64,000 nucleotides of DNA from Prosthecobacter fusiformis (GCF_004364345.1 NZ_SOCA01000009.1:124001-188000); one strand, 5' to 3'. Positions 28,901-36,920 are shown, counted from the stretch's first letter. The notes: generated from the letters alone by a model not told the origin. Made by a program: numbers and translations.

Positions 28901-29737
28901 CAGATCCTCAATTTTGGCCGACCTGATCTGGGGAGTCCTGATCATGTGAAGCTTCCTCAATTCTCCTCCACGATGGACGAGGAGAACAGTGATTCTAAAA
29001 CGAAACGAGACCTGGACGGCCTGGGTTTTACCTGGGCAGAGCAACATGACAAGGGGAGATATGGGGAAATGGGAGCGACGAGTGTCTATCAAATCTGGTT
29101 TGAGGGACGCCCTGCAAGGATGAGGCTGCCTGATTCCTTGTTGCAGCCTCATTACAACGGAAAACTGGTGATGCGGTCTGCCATCGTCCTGCATGACCCC
29201 ATGTCCCCGGTGATGGTGCAGCGCCAGGATCATAATCTTGAAGGTGGAGCAGCTACCGTATGGCAGGATAAATTTTACAATCCAGATGCGGAGGCCCGGA
29301 CCGTGCGCATGAGCTATGTGACTACATTCCGCTCACCTGTGGTGGCTGTGTGGGATGCGAATGGGCAAAAGCGACCACTGGCGGATCTGAAGGACACGGC
29401 TTCGGGACTGGGCGGAGCCTGCGCGTTCGTTTTGGAAGGAGCGGAGCAACCTGCCACACTGCTGGCTTTTCATCGTGAGGGCGCAGCCATATCCGCAAAG
29501 ATGCGTTGGCTGGGGCCTCAGGCGATCGCGCTGGATTACGAATTTGTGATCGAGGCAAAAACGACGGTGAATCTTCTCCATGGGGCTTGTCAGCGCCCTT
29601 TAACAGCTTTTGGTGGGGCGGATAGTGCTTTTTCCGACTGGCTGCCGTTAAAGCTTAAACCTTCAGTTGCACAGCCGGGTCAAACTTCGGTCCAACCTAT
29701 CATGTTGCTAAATTATATAGTAAGTCCCTCTCCATGA
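25985..29737 (+). CDS. Giant secreted WD40-repeat protein with unknown C-terminal half
   Basis: The 1250-residue protein starts with a signal peptide (LLAALWWPGVLSAQ). Residues ~100-715 form one or two beta-propellers; clear WD-like blades include VFSPDSRFLFVSTSAEAKV, VYSPDGSVILVAEHSGIGVW and DFSPDGKTLAVGHGNTAIS. A Pro/Ala-rich linker at about 715-745 leads to a C-terminal part (745-1250) that I do not recognise; it has beta-rich stretches such as GEGVWVSRHLGVHAMFMM. The stop overlaps the cupin start by four bases. An extracellular scaffold or substrate-binding role is inferred only. Confidence 0.8.
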   Translation: MMNSSLSCILLAALWWPGVLSAQNQDVPEPPAEWKVEFQPRTASALLGHLGEPEIGSPMNTRDLRMVWHESGRLFFSNTGIHIPPSEQIIQVWSYPTATSPAKCKGSLNVGGSWSLSAAGDRLCAQAYAPAEKYHYDKNEFHAVSCFRFPEGVRIWKCAFDTGNYARLVATCFSKDDKRVLAATYNEGLSTLHLLNAETGAEESRLVVSNHQERRCSESCLVALGDEFALIMQSESQGAKIFQVRLNPLRLDPAPFENLSLGDLHRLVRSKDERYLAVSSSDSYEILEAKRGMWESCLDGRAQGVWSGNGRFLNPMVFSPDSRFLFVSTSAEAKVIDIAARKVIKDELGGAEGAVYSPDGSVILVAEHSGIGVWNTRDWSYRPSIESQHDCPVSGVNFLPDGKTLISRDHNGLIVWDLPTRRARASLKSSRTQAQFGAFVLVNGMRDIIASDGWDYLRWPMPSLQGPPPAKPVKKLGVPAFGTVLSQAESCTHQSIFADKTGRQLITVSSGSVHLRDVSAPGTVKTLSSLENTRFSDYEHLVFLDEQNICLHNSEGEIFHVNLKTDQLTELTEMKDASYKGLWIPGRRWYATLGKAGVQFINAGTGAVAQTLRKMKGNVDFSHTYIQGAFGAAVTKNEKMVAAFMSDRLHGINYVSLWDLDSAQMLALQMLPGMSMNCLDFSPDGKTLAVGHGNTAISLWDVDKMIAAAPPPAEIPVVASSAPRVRPKVAQAEEEPSGPVPDAEGHLWTFRPDGSCAVESRLPSFGKLKVNGKPFVSQRVSYFKAEKELIRSPFALDHFGVIEGEGVWVSRHLGVHAMFMMAENILHAVDSFTNVTDKAVKTEISFEIEYPADAKGLLTTPDAPLTIPQDGRFSLGKDDLWIAASGSGKVGETLAAVRVQTIVKKQSPQVQWDAMSKKLLVTYTAEIPPGETRWLAHGVSLVRRYTEGGIDAVTGFPSHAEVGYHVPPGNDAQILNFGRPDLGSPDHVKLPQFSSTMDEENSDSKTKRDLDGLGFTWAEQHDKGRYGEMGATSVYQIWFEGRPARMRLPDSLLQPHYNGKLVMRSAIVLHDPMSPVMVQRQDHNLEGGAATVWQDKFYNPDAEARTVRMSYVTTFRSPVVAVWDANGQKRPLADLKDTASGLGGACAFVLEGAEQPATLLAFHREGAAISAKMRWLGPQAIALDYEFVIEAKTTVNLLHGACQRPLTAFGGADSAFSDWLPLKLKPSVAQPGQTSVQPIMLLNYIVSPSP

Positions 29738-30210
29738 ACCGTACCCACTCTGAAGATCTGCCCTGGAACACGCAAAATTCGCCACAGAGGAAGTATGGGG
29801 TGATGAGGCGGGGGCTTTCGCAGGCGGCGGGTTGCCCGAAGGATACGGGGACTTGGGGTGGGGGACATCCGTTTGAGGTGGAGATCCACCGGGTGGCACC
29901 GGGGAAAATCAATTTTCCGCTGCATGAGCATTCGGCGCAGTGGGAGGCTTATTATATTCTCTCCGGAATGGGCCAGGTGCGCGGGCCGAAGGGAACAGAA
30001 TCGATCCAGGCGGGGGATTATTTGGTCTTTCCGCCGGGGGAGGCGCACCAGATCATCAACCATACGGAGGAGGAGCTGACTTTTATGGTGATCGCGGATC
30101 AGCCCCAGGCGGATGCGATCCATTATCCAGAGTCGGGCAAGTGGCTCTTGAAGCCCCAGAAGAAGTGCTTTGAGATGAACGAGGTGGACTACTTTAAGGG
30201 GGAAGAGTGA
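29734..30210 (+). CDS. Cupin-domain protein
   Basis: The 158-residue single-domain cupin has motif 1 around PLHEHSAQWEAYYILSGMG (metal-ligand histidines) and motif 2 around PPGEAHQIINHT. A metal-dependent sugar isomerase, dioxygenase or sensor role is possible; the substrate is unknown. Its ATG overlaps the stop of the WD40 gene (ATGA), so it is translationally coupled to it and is the third gene of the HtrA-WD40-cupin operon. No signal peptide is seen, so it is cytoplasmic. Confidence 0.83.
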   Translation: MNRTHSEDLPWNTQNSPQRKYGVMRRGLSQAAGCPKDTGTWGGGHPFEVEIHRVAPGKINFPLHEHSAQWEAYYILSGMGQVRGPKGTESIQAGDYLVFPPGEAHQIINHTEEELTFMVIADQPQADAIHYPESGKWLLKPQKKCFEMNEVDYFKGEE

Positions 30211-30227
30211 GGAGTGGTGCACAAAAA

Positions 30228-30257
30228 AGGCGCTGACCGTGGGAACGGGCAGCGCCT
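30228..30257 (-). terminator. Rho-independent terminator of the L,D-transpeptidase gene
   Basis: An 8-bp stem (aggcgctg / cagcgcct) with an inner ccg/cgg extension is followed on the minus strand by a run of six T. It lies 20 bases after the L,D-transpeptidase stop, and may also stop the convergent cupin transcript. Confidence 0.8.
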
Positions 30258-30277
30258 GGGAAAAGGGGATGGTTTAG

Positions 30278-31186
30278 TTATTGACCAGGGGCGGGCTCGG
30301 CAGGCTTGACCTCTTCAACCGGGGTGGCTGGTGCGGGTGCGTCTGGGACGGATTCGAGAGCCTGTGTAGGAGCGGGGGTGGGCGCAGGCAGAGTGGTGAT
30401 GGTGGTGGTGCCGGTAGGGGTGGTGGCCGGGGTAGTCGCTGAGGCATCAGGGCCAGGGCCGTTCGGATCATCGGCTGCCAGGCTGGTGGCTTCTTTTTGA
30501 CCAGCGACATCGGCTTTGGCCTTGGCGGCAGCCAGCTTGGCGGCATTGGCTTTGGACTTGGCGTTGGACTGCTTCAGGTAGGTGGCGTAGTCCGGGCCGC
30601 TGCCGACGATGGTGACTGGGGTGCCAAGGGTGACGCTGCGATAGATGGTGCCGGCGAATTTGGATGGCAGGCGGATGCAGCCGTGGGAGGCGCGGCGGCC
30701 TGGGCGGGGGATGGGACCGATGTGCATGCCCACGCCATCATTGGTGAGGCGCATGAAATAGGTCATCTTGGCGGCTTCAAAGCGGCCACCGGGTGGCAGG
30801 AGGTCGCGTCCTTGTTTGAAATCTGAATTAACCAGCTTGCCGTTGGCATCGTAGCCTTTGCCATAAAGGTTGGAGACTTTGTCCGCGACTTTTTCGATGA
30901 TTTTGAATTCACCGGTGGGGGTGGGGAAGCTGGTGATGCCGGTGGCGACGTAGGTCCAGCCGATCTGGTCCTTGCCGTTGTAAAGGTAGGCGATCTGCTC
31001 ATCCACGTTGATCTTGATGGAGGTGATGCTCTTGCCTTCGCCGGTCCATTCAAAGAGTCCGGTACGCTTTTGGGCCTCTGCTGCGGGCGGAGGCTCCGCC
31101 GTGGGGGTCTTACAGGATGAAAGACCGAGAGCAGCCACCAGGATGGTGCTTTGGAGAGTGATTCGCAGGATGCGGTTATGGGACAT
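30278..31186 (-). CDS. L,D-transpeptidase lipoprotein (YkuD domain)
   Basis: The 302-residue protein makes or edits 3-3 peptidoglycan cross-links, or links proteins to the wall. A lipobox (LGLSSC, Cys25) indicates an envelope lipoprotein. The YkuD domain spans about 55-195, with the active-site signature GPIPRPGRRASHGCIRLP (His168, Cys170). The C-terminal ~100 residues are Ala/Thr/Pro-rich low complexity (ATTPATTPTGTTTITT), probably a wall-spanning disordered tail. It has its own terminator downstream. Confidence 0.9.
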   Translation of the reverse strand: MSHNRILRITLQSTILVAALGLSSCKTPTAEPPPAAEAQKRTGLFEWTGEGKSITSIKINVDEQIAYLYNGKDQIGWTYVATGITSFPTPTGEFKIIEKVADKVSNLYGKGYDANGKLVNSDFKQGRDLLPPGGRFEAAKMTYFMRLTNDGVGMHIGPIPRPGRRASHGCIRLPSKFAGTIYRSVTLGTPVTIVGSGPDYATYLKQSNAKSKANAAKLAAAKAKADVAGQKEATSLAADDPNGPGPDASATTPATTPTGTTTITTLPAPTPAPTQALESVPDAPAPATPVEEVKPAEPAPGQ

Positions 31187-31226
31187 GGTCTGGCAGACTA
31201 CGCCTAATTTCCGCTTGACTCAAGGG

Positions 31227-31886
31227 TCAGCACGATTTGGCGAAGATTTCGAGCAATTCGCCCGGCTGGGAAATGATGTGATCTGCACCGTTTTCGGTGA
31301 GTTCCTGGACGGAGCGGAAACCCCAGTCCACCCCGATGGCGAGCATGCCAGCGCTTTTGGCGAACTGCATATCGATGCCTGAATCGCCGACGTAGGCGCA
31401 TTCATGGATGCTGATTCCTAGGGAGGCGGCGGCTTCTAAGGCACCTGCAGGATCGGGTTTATGAGGGACTTCCTGACGCTGGCCGAGAATGATATCAAAG
31501 CTGCCAGGGCCGAAGAAGTGCTCGGTCATGGGGACGGTAAAACGGTGGGCTTTATTGGAGATGACGCCGAGCTTCAAGCCGTTTGCTCTGAGTGAGTCAA
31601 GAGCCGGGACGATGCCGTCATAAGGCAGGGTCTGCTGCTGCCACAGGGTGTTATAAAGGGTCCGGTATTCCTCTGTACAAATCCGGATGAGTTCACTGTT
31701 GCGGTGGGCTGCCGGCAGGGCGCGCTCGACGAGTTTTTCCATGCCGTCCCCGACCATCTGTTTGAAAATTTCGATGTCACAGCGGGGGTAGCTGCGGGCA
31801 TCCAGCATACGGTTGATGGATTCGGCGATGTCCGCGAGGGAATTGATGAGGGTGCCGTCGAGGTCGAAGATGAAAGCTTTCAGCAT
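31227..31886 (-). CDS. gph: HAD-superfamily phosphatase, phosphoglycolate-phosphatase-like
   Basis: The 219-residue HAD hydrolase has DxD motif I (FIFDLDGTLINSLADI), motif II Ser/Thr (KLGVISNKAH), the Lys of motif III (PHKPDPAGALEAAASLG) and motif IV (YVGDSGIDMQFAKSAG). The cap domain and length match Gph, which recycles 2-phosphoglycolate from DNA repair; other small phosphoesters are possible substrates. It lies upstream of the L,D-transpeptidase on the same strand, 40 bases apart. Confidence 0.82.
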   Translation of the reverse strand: MLKAFIFDLDGTLINSLADIAESINRMLDARSYPRCDIEIFKQMVGDGMEKLVERALPAAHRNSELIRICTEEYRTLYNTLWQQQTLPYDGIVPALDSLRANGLKLGVISNKAHRFTVPMTEHFFGPGSFDIILGQRQEVPHKPDPAGALEAAASLGISIHECAYVGDSGIDMQFAKSAGMLAIGVDWGFRSVQELTENGADHIISQPGELLEIFAKSC

Positions 31887-31939
31887 GCTGTGTGATGGCC
31901 CGGGATGCAGGAGACTTCAAGCATGCCTGTGTTACGGAG

Positions 31940-33034
31940 TCAAAGGCCGGACTGGGTGTCACCAGATTCCAGGAGGATGGGATTTTTGAGATCCCAGACG
32001 ACAGGTGTGCCTTTTTGCTGGGCGGCGAGCCAGTTCAGACCTGCGTTGTAGATGATTTCGTGCGCTCCATCAAACAGGGTGATGCGGGTGCTGCCGGAGA
32101 TTTTGCGAAACAGAACGGGCTTGGGGGTGCGGAGGGTCTCCTTCAGGAGTCTGGATTCGGTGGAGCCGGGCATCCAGCCAGGGCGTTTGGAACCGGGGGG
32201 AAGGATGGATATGTAAAGAGGGTCAGGCTCGGGAGCCGGCCAGGAGGATGGGCGTTGCTGGGTTTCATAATAGCTCTGAATCTCCTGGTCCGGCAGGGTT
32301 TCAGCAGCGGCCTGGTTGAAGGCTAACAAACTATGCCGAAATGGAACGCTGCCCAGGCGGCCATCCTGGATGCCATGATTGAGGTCCAGGGGCAGCTGTC
32401 TGGCCCGGGACAGCCAAGTCAGGGGCGAGCGCTTGATGGCTTCCTGCAATCGTGCGTCTGTCGGCGGTCCACCGAGGGAGGCTTCGATGTTCTGAGCATA
32501 ACCATCGGGGCGGCCGTTTCTCAGATGCTCGCTATGCCAGGCTGCGATGTCGCTGATGCCGCACCAGGCTGAGACGCCCGCCCAGATTTCCGGATGCCTG
32601 CCCGCCATAAGCATGGCCATATGGCCGCCACCGCTGACGCCGATGAGGTAGATGCGGCTGGTATCCACGGCCTGGCTCTTTTTCATGTGCTCCACTGCAT
32701 CAACAACGTCCTGCACGGCCAGGTCGCTGCCCATGGCCTCGGGTGTGTTGTTAGGCCCGCGGAAATTGGGGGCGATGAAATGCCAACCCATTTGACTGCA
32801 CCAGTGGGCGTAGGCACGGCCATTGGAGCTTTGTTTATAGTCGCTGCTCCAAGTGTGGAGCCCGACGAGCAGGGGGCGGGCTTCCGTGCCGGGTGGAGAC
32901 CACGCCAGTGCAGGCTGTTCTGTCTGGTCGGCAGAGCTGCGGACTTGGATATGCTGGAGGTTGGGTGGCCAGGCCTGGGCGTAGGCTAGGTGGCAGGCCA
33001 AGAAAAAGATCCCGGTGACAAAAATGGATTGCAT
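31940..33034 (-). CDS. Exported prolyl-oligopeptidase/esterase-type alpha/beta-hydrolase
   Basis: The product from ATG 33034 (about 364 residues) has a signal peptide (VTGIFFLACHLAYAQA). The alpha/beta-hydrolase core has the nucleophile elbow IYLIGVSGGGHMAML (GxSxG) and the sequence RPLLVGLHTWSSDYKQ around the oxyanion strand. A catalytic His is likely near the C-terminus (LFDGAHEI). The 29 residues upstream of 33034 do not resemble a signal and were left out. It is likely a periplasmic esterase or peptidase; the substrate is unknown. It is divergent from the unknown gene at 33128. Confidence 0.82.
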   Translation of the reverse strand: MQSIFVTGIFFLACHLAYAQAWPPNLQHIQVRSSADQTEQPALAWSPPGTEARPLLVGLHTWSSDYKQSSNGRAYAHWCSQMGWHFIAPNFRGPNNTPEAMGSDLAVQDVVDAVEHMKKSQAVDTSRIYLIGVSGGGHMAMLMAGRHPEIWAGVSAWCGISDIAAWHSEHLRNGRPDGYAQNIEASLGGPPTDARLQEAIKRSPLTWLSRARQLPLDLNHGIQDGRLGSVPFRHSLLAFNQAAAETLPDQEIQSYYETQQRPSSWPAPEPDPLYISILPPGSKRPGWMPGSTESRLLKETLRTPKPVLFRKISGSTRITLFDGAHEIIYNAGLNWLAAQQKGTPVVWDLKNPILLESGDTQSGL

Positions 33035-33127
33035 GGAATCCAGAGGGTCCAACGAAGGACGGGGAGCATCAAGAATAAAATGATGCTGAGGAAGGCAACT
33101 GCTAGTGAGTGTCAAAATCAACCTAAG

Positions 33128-33688
33128 ATGACATTTCGGTCATTTATCGACAAGTCTTTGCAAGCGCAGGAATACCCAGCGAAGATGGGGCTGCATCCTT
33201 TTATGAGGCTTCAACAACAAATCATCTCTGCGATCTTGATGTTGGTTTATGCCTTCACCGGTACATCCATGCTTCCGGCAATATTTGTTATGCTGGCGGT
33301 GTATGATGGCAGCCATAGCATCCAGGTCCGGGAATCGGATCGCGGGACCCATCTGCTGCTCCATCATGATGCGGGGAATTATACACCGGCTGTTTGTGAT
33401 CATGAGAATCGGGTGGCCAAATTCATGGTCACCCTTTGCAGACCAGATCATGAGGGAGATCACTGCCTGCTGTCAGCGCACATGAGGGTCAGCATAACTT
33501 CCGAAGATCATTCTCTCAAGGGACTGGCGAAAAGCAATCAGATGCTCAACTACGGGGCGACCGAAAAGCTGGTGTTCAGCTTTCCCAGATATTCGGATAA
33601 CGAAGCACAGGCAAGGATGAATGACCTGGGCCAAGCTTGTCTGAAGCACCGCCAGGAGAATTGGGGTACGGTGCAGATGCTGGTTTGA
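33128..33688 (+). CDS. Secreted or membrane-anchored protein of unknown function
   Basis: The product from ATG 33128 (186 residues) has a hydrophobic segment at about residues 28-53 (IISAILMLVYAFTGTSMLPAI), a signal anchor preceded by a basic/polar stretch. The exported part is rich in His, Asp and Cys, with YDGSHSIQV, LLLHHDAG and TLCRPDHEGDHCLL. No family was recognised. It lies about 290 bases upstream of the DUF3570 gene, so membership of that operon is uncertain. The start is uncertain: the frame is open to 32990. Confidence 0.55.
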   Translation: MTFRSFIDKSLQAQEYPAKMGLHPFMRLQQQIISAILMLVYAFTGTSMLPAIFVMLAVYDGSHSIQVRESDRGTHLLLHHDAGNYTPAVCDHENRVAKFMVTLCRPDHEGDHCLLSAHMRVSITSEDHSLKGLAKSNQMLNYGATEKLVFSFPRYSDNEAQARMNDLGQACLKHRQENWGTVQMLV

Positions 33689-33980
33689 GAGGTGAGAAAT
33701 GCGCGTGCCGCCATACCGCGTGCTTCTTCAGCCCGGTGGCCCATGTCGGTCCCATGAGCGGTTAGAGAAGCAAATGCAAATCATCATTTGTTAGGGGGTG
33801 GCTCAGCCGTACGAGCGCCACATCTGTCTCTTCACCCTCCCTGTGCTTCATGGGCATGCAGTTCAATATCCATGCAGAGGCGACTACAGGCCAGCACAAC
33901 CCTGCCCTGATGACAGCCACAATTTCTTCACCGCTCCGTCCAACATGTCCATTACCAAGCCAGCCCATCCCGAGACTTTC

Positions 33981-35162
33981 ATGCGGGAACTTATAAACAA
34001 GCCGTTGATGAGACCCCGTACTCTGGCTCCGCTGCTGCTGCCCACGATTTCCCTGGGTGCGGCTGAACATCTGCGCTTTGACTCCAGCTATCAGACCTAT
34101 GAGGAGGCCAATGGCCGCATAGCCGTGGAGTCCTGGTATTACCGTGGTGAAATGAATCTCACGGATGAAACCCTGTTTAAATTCCAGCTCTTGAGAGATG
34201 CCATTAGTGGCGCATCGCCGACGGGGGCACTGCCGGGGGGCACCCAGCCATTTCTTTCGGACGTGGAGGATGTGCGTAATGGGATCCTGGGTGCATTGTC
34301 GCATCAGTTTGGAGACCATCGGGTGGAGGTGGAGTTTTCCCGCAGCAAGGAACATGACTACCTTTCGTATGGGCTGTCTCTGAGTGACCGCTGGGAGTTA
34401 AACCAGAAGAATACGACGCTGTCTATGGGGTTGAATTACCTGGACGATTCCATTGTGGTGCTGGGGATTGAGGATCAGTCAAAAAAGAGTTATGACCTTT
34501 TCTTTGGGGTGACCCAGCTGCTGGACAAAAACACGGTGCTGGCTGCGAACCTGACGGTGGGATACAGCGAAGGATATCTGAATGATCCGTATAAGGCCAT
34601 CCAGCGCACAGACATTGTCTCTGTTTCCGATGGAATGGGAGGGATGATTGATTTCCCGACGACAAACCTGTATCGGGAAAATCGCCCGGACAGCAGGCTG
34701 CGAGGGGTGTTGCAATTGCAAGGAACGAGGTTTTTTGACAAGTTTCAAGCCGCGTTGGACGCGACGGTGAGGCTGTCCACCGATGATTATGGTGTGTTTT
34801 CCCAGAGTCTTCAGGTGGAATGGAGGCAAGCGCTTGGGAGCAGGCTGGAGCTGACGCCGTTTTTCCGTTACTACAGGCAGAACGCGGCCGATTTTTTCCA
34901 CAATACCCTGGATGATGTGTCTGTGGCAGACCCTGCGGAATATCCCAGCGGAAGGGGGCCACACTATTCGGCGGATTATCGCCTTTCCTCCATGAGCTCT
35001 CTGAGCCTTGGGCTGAAGGCCCGCTGGCGTGTGAGTGATAACATCTCCCTGTCTGCCGCCTATGAGCTTTATGACATGAGCGGCACAGGATCACAGCAGG
35101 CACCTGCTCAGGCTTATCCGACGGCGAGCATATGGACCTTTGGCGTGACCATCGAATTTTAA
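33981..35162 (+). CDS. DUF3570 outer-membrane beta-barrel protein
   Basis: The protein has a signal peptide (RTLAPLLLPTISLGAA) and long stretches of alternating hydrophobic beta strands ending in an aromatic residue (WTFGVTIEF), as outer-membrane barrels do. It begins LRFDSSYQTYEEANGRIAVESWYYRGEMNLTDETLFKFQLLRDAISGASPTG, a typical DUF3570 N-terminus whose DAISGAS (Asp73-Ser79 from this start) resembles ApbE flavinylation sites. Its stop lies three bases before apbE. Start choice is uncertain (33945 or 34008 are alternatives). A conduit or anchor for the redox operon is inferred. Confidence 0.8.
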   Translation: MRELINKPLMRPRTLAPLLLPTISLGAAEHLRFDSSYQTYEEANGRIAVESWYYRGEMNLTDETLFKFQLLRDAISGASPTGALPGGTQPFLSDVEDVRNGILGALSHQFGDHRVEVEFSRSKEHDYLSYGLSLSDRWELNQKNTTLSMGLNYLDDSIVVLGIEDQSKKSYDLFFGVTQLLDKNTVLAANLTVGYSEGYLNDPYKAIQRTDIVSVSDGMGGMIDFPTTNLYRENRPDSRLRGVLQLQGTRFFDKFQAALDATVRLSTDDYGVFSQSLQVEWRQALGSRLELTPFFRYYRQNAADFFHNTLDDVSVADPAEYPSGRGPHYSADYRLSSMSSLSLGLKARWRVSDNISLSAAYELYDMSGTGSQQAPAQAYPTASIWTFGVTIEF

Positions 35163-35165
35163 ACC

Positions 35166-36143
35166 ATGTCCGCTCACCAACAAAACCAACCGATGCGGAT
35201 CACGCCGGACAGCCGTGGAGTGCGGAGTATTCCTTTCCATGCTTTGGGGGCACCCTGCGGTGTCCAGTTTCGATGCGATGACGATAAAAGGTCATTGCAA
35301 TTTGTGGCGGATGCCTTGGGCTGGCTGGGTCATTTTGAAGCGAAGTTTTCACGCTTTCGTGCTGATTCCATGGTCACCCGAATCAACGAGGCAGCAGGGA
35401 AACAATGGGTGGAAGTGGACCCGGAGATGGAGCAGATGCTGGACATCGGAGATGCGATGCACCGCTTGACTGCGGGTTTGCTGGACCCTGCCATGCTGCC
35501 CCTGCTGCGAGTGTGGGATTGGAAAAAAGTGCATGCGGCACTGCCTGATGAGGAGACCATCCGGGAGGCGCTGGACCTGTGTAACTGGAGCGAGGTGGAA
35601 AGGAGTCCAGGAAAGATCCGGCTGCCAAGAAAGGGCATGGGCCTGGATTTTGGCGGCTTTGGCAAAGAGCATGCGGTGGACCAGATCGCCAGTATAGCGC
35701 GGCAGCATGGGATTGAGGATCTGCTGGTGGATCTGGGGCGTGATATCTTTGCGATGGGCGGGAACGGGCTGCATCCGTTTTGGCATGTGGGCATCCAGGA
35801 CGGCATCCAGACGGAGCGTTGCATTGGTGGTCTGGCGGTCTCCAACTATGCCGTATGTGCCTCAGGCGACTATGCGCGGAGGTTTGAACATAAGGGGGTG
35901 CGCTATGGGCACATCCTGGACCGCCGGACCGGCTGGCCTGTGTGCCATGGCCTGAGGGCGGTGACCGTCCTGGCACCGACCTGCCTTGTGGCCGGGATCT
36001 ATTCCACCTGTGTGTTTGTCCTGGGCAGGCGGGAGGGGATGCAATTCGTGCAGAACGCTCCGGGAGTGGAGGCCTGCCTACAGGATGAACAAGGGATTTC
36101 AGGGACAGAGCATTTTAGCAAACACCAAGTCAAAGCGGCTTAA
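35166..36143 (+). CDS. apbE: ApbE-family FAD:protein FMN transferase
   Basis: ApbE transfers FMN from FAD to Thr or Ser of target proteins. The 325-residue protein has the family blocks FRADSMVTRIN, LDPAMLPLLRVW, GLDFGGFGKEHAVD, LLVDLGRDIFAMGG, GDYARRFEHKGVRYGHILDRRTGWPV, and the Mg-binding TCLVAGIYSTCVFVLG. No signal peptide or lipobox is visible, unlike most envelope ApbE proteins, and no upstream in-frame start adds one. The gene sits between DUF3570 and TlpA genes in one tight operon, so its targets are probably encoded nearby. Confidence 0.92.
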   Translation: MSAHQQNQPMRITPDSRGVRSIPFHALGAPCGVQFRCDDDKRSLQFVADALGWLGHFEAKFSRFRADSMVTRINEAAGKQWVEVDPEMEQMLDIGDAMHRLTAGLLDPAMLPLLRVWDWKKVHAALPDEETIREALDLCNWSEVERSPGKIRLPRKGMGLDFGGFGKEHAVDQIASIARQHGIEDLLVDLGRDIFAMGGNGLHPFWHVGIQDGIQTERCIGGLAVSNYAVCASGDYARRFEHKGVRYGHILDRRTGWPVCHGLRAVTVLAPTCLVAGIYSTCVFVLGRREGMQFVQNAPGVEACLQDEQGISGTEHFSKHQVKAA

Positions 36144-36164
36144 AACGATACCAACTCAAATCAT

Positions 36165-36653
36165 ATGAAATACATCATCAGTCTTGTCATTACCGTCTGC
36201 TTCAGCCTAACCATGATTGTCGCGGGGGAACCTGCGGTCGGATCCGCTCTGCCGGATCTTGGCAGTCTGCTGCCTGGATCCGCCCTGCCAAAAACGGCGG
36301 GTAAAGTGGTCTTAGTGGACTTTTGGGCATCCTGGTGCGCGCCTTGCAAGGCATCCTTTGCCACGATGTCGCGCTTGCATCAAAAGTATGCGGCTCAGGG
36401 CTTGGTGATCATTGGCATCGGGGTGGATGAGGAGAAGGAAAAGTTCCTGTCATTTGCAGCCAAACAGCAACCCGGTTTCACCCTGGTGCATGATGCCGGA
36501 CAGGCAGCGGCCGGTTTTTTTAATCCGCCGACGATGCCAACGAGCTATCTCGTCGATCGCAGCGGTAAGATCCGGCACATTCACAAGGGATTTAAAGGTG
36601 CGAAGACCGAGGCCGAATACACGGCGGAGATTGAGGAACTGCTGAGCAAATAA
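36165..36653 (+). CDS. TlpA-like periplasmic thioredoxin
   Basis: The 162-residue protein has a signal peptide (IISLVITVCFSLTMIVAG) and a thioredoxin fold with CAPC active site (WASWCAPCKAS, Cys58 and Cys61), a cis-Pro loop (PTMPTSYLVD) and length typical of TlpA/ResA. It would reduce disulfides in the periplasm, possibly keeping cysteines of the DUF4266 lipoprotein or another partner reduced. It lies 21 bases after apbE and 17 bases before the DUF4266 gene. Confidence 0.9.
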   Translation: MKYIISLVITVCFSLTMIVAGEPAVGSALPDLGSLLPGSALPKTAGKVVLVDFWASWCAPCKASFATMSRLHQKYAAQGLVIIGIGVDEEKEKFLSFAAKQQPGFTLVHDAGQAAAGFFNPPTMPTSYLVDRSGKIRHIHKGFKGAKTEAEYTAEIEELLSK

Positions 36654-36670
36654 CTCTACGACCAACCGAG

Positions 36671-36898
36671 ATGAAACCTTTGATGCTCCTTCTGGCTTTT
36701 GCCATGACCGCACTCTTGAGCAGTTGCTCAGAAAATCTTGTTAGGGTGAAGCCTTTTGAGAGGGGAAACCTGGCGAATCCTTTGATGAGCACGGACCGTG
36801 ATTCCCTTCTCCTGGCGATGACCATGCATGCCTACTTTTCACGCGAGGCGAGTTTTGGTGGCGGCGGAGTGGGAGGCGGAGGCTGTGGCTGCAACTAA
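36671..36898 (+). CDS. DUF4266 lipoprotein with Gly-rich GCGCN C-terminus
   Basis: The 75-residue lipoprotein has a lipobox (ALLSSC, Cys19) and a short core (RVKPFERGNLANPLMS) with the family-typical SREASFGG and ends in GGGGCGCN. These are DUF4266 hallmarks. The terminal CxC could bind a metal or be a disulfide partner of the adjacent thioredoxin. No one has, to my knowledge, shown a function. It is the fourth gene of the operon. Confidence 0.85.
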   Translation: MKPLMLLLAFAMTALLSSCSENLVRVKPFERGNLANPLMSTDRDSLLLAMTMHAYFSREASFGGGGVGGGGCGCN

Positions 36899-36920
36899 CC
36901 GATTTAAAACCATCCAGATT

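Noticed and set aside
33689-33980. Coding extension of the DUF3570 gene upstream of 33981
   Set aside because: The frame is open to 33798, but the residues do not form a signal peptide and contain several Cys and Pro that do not fit; MRELINK gives a proper export signal.
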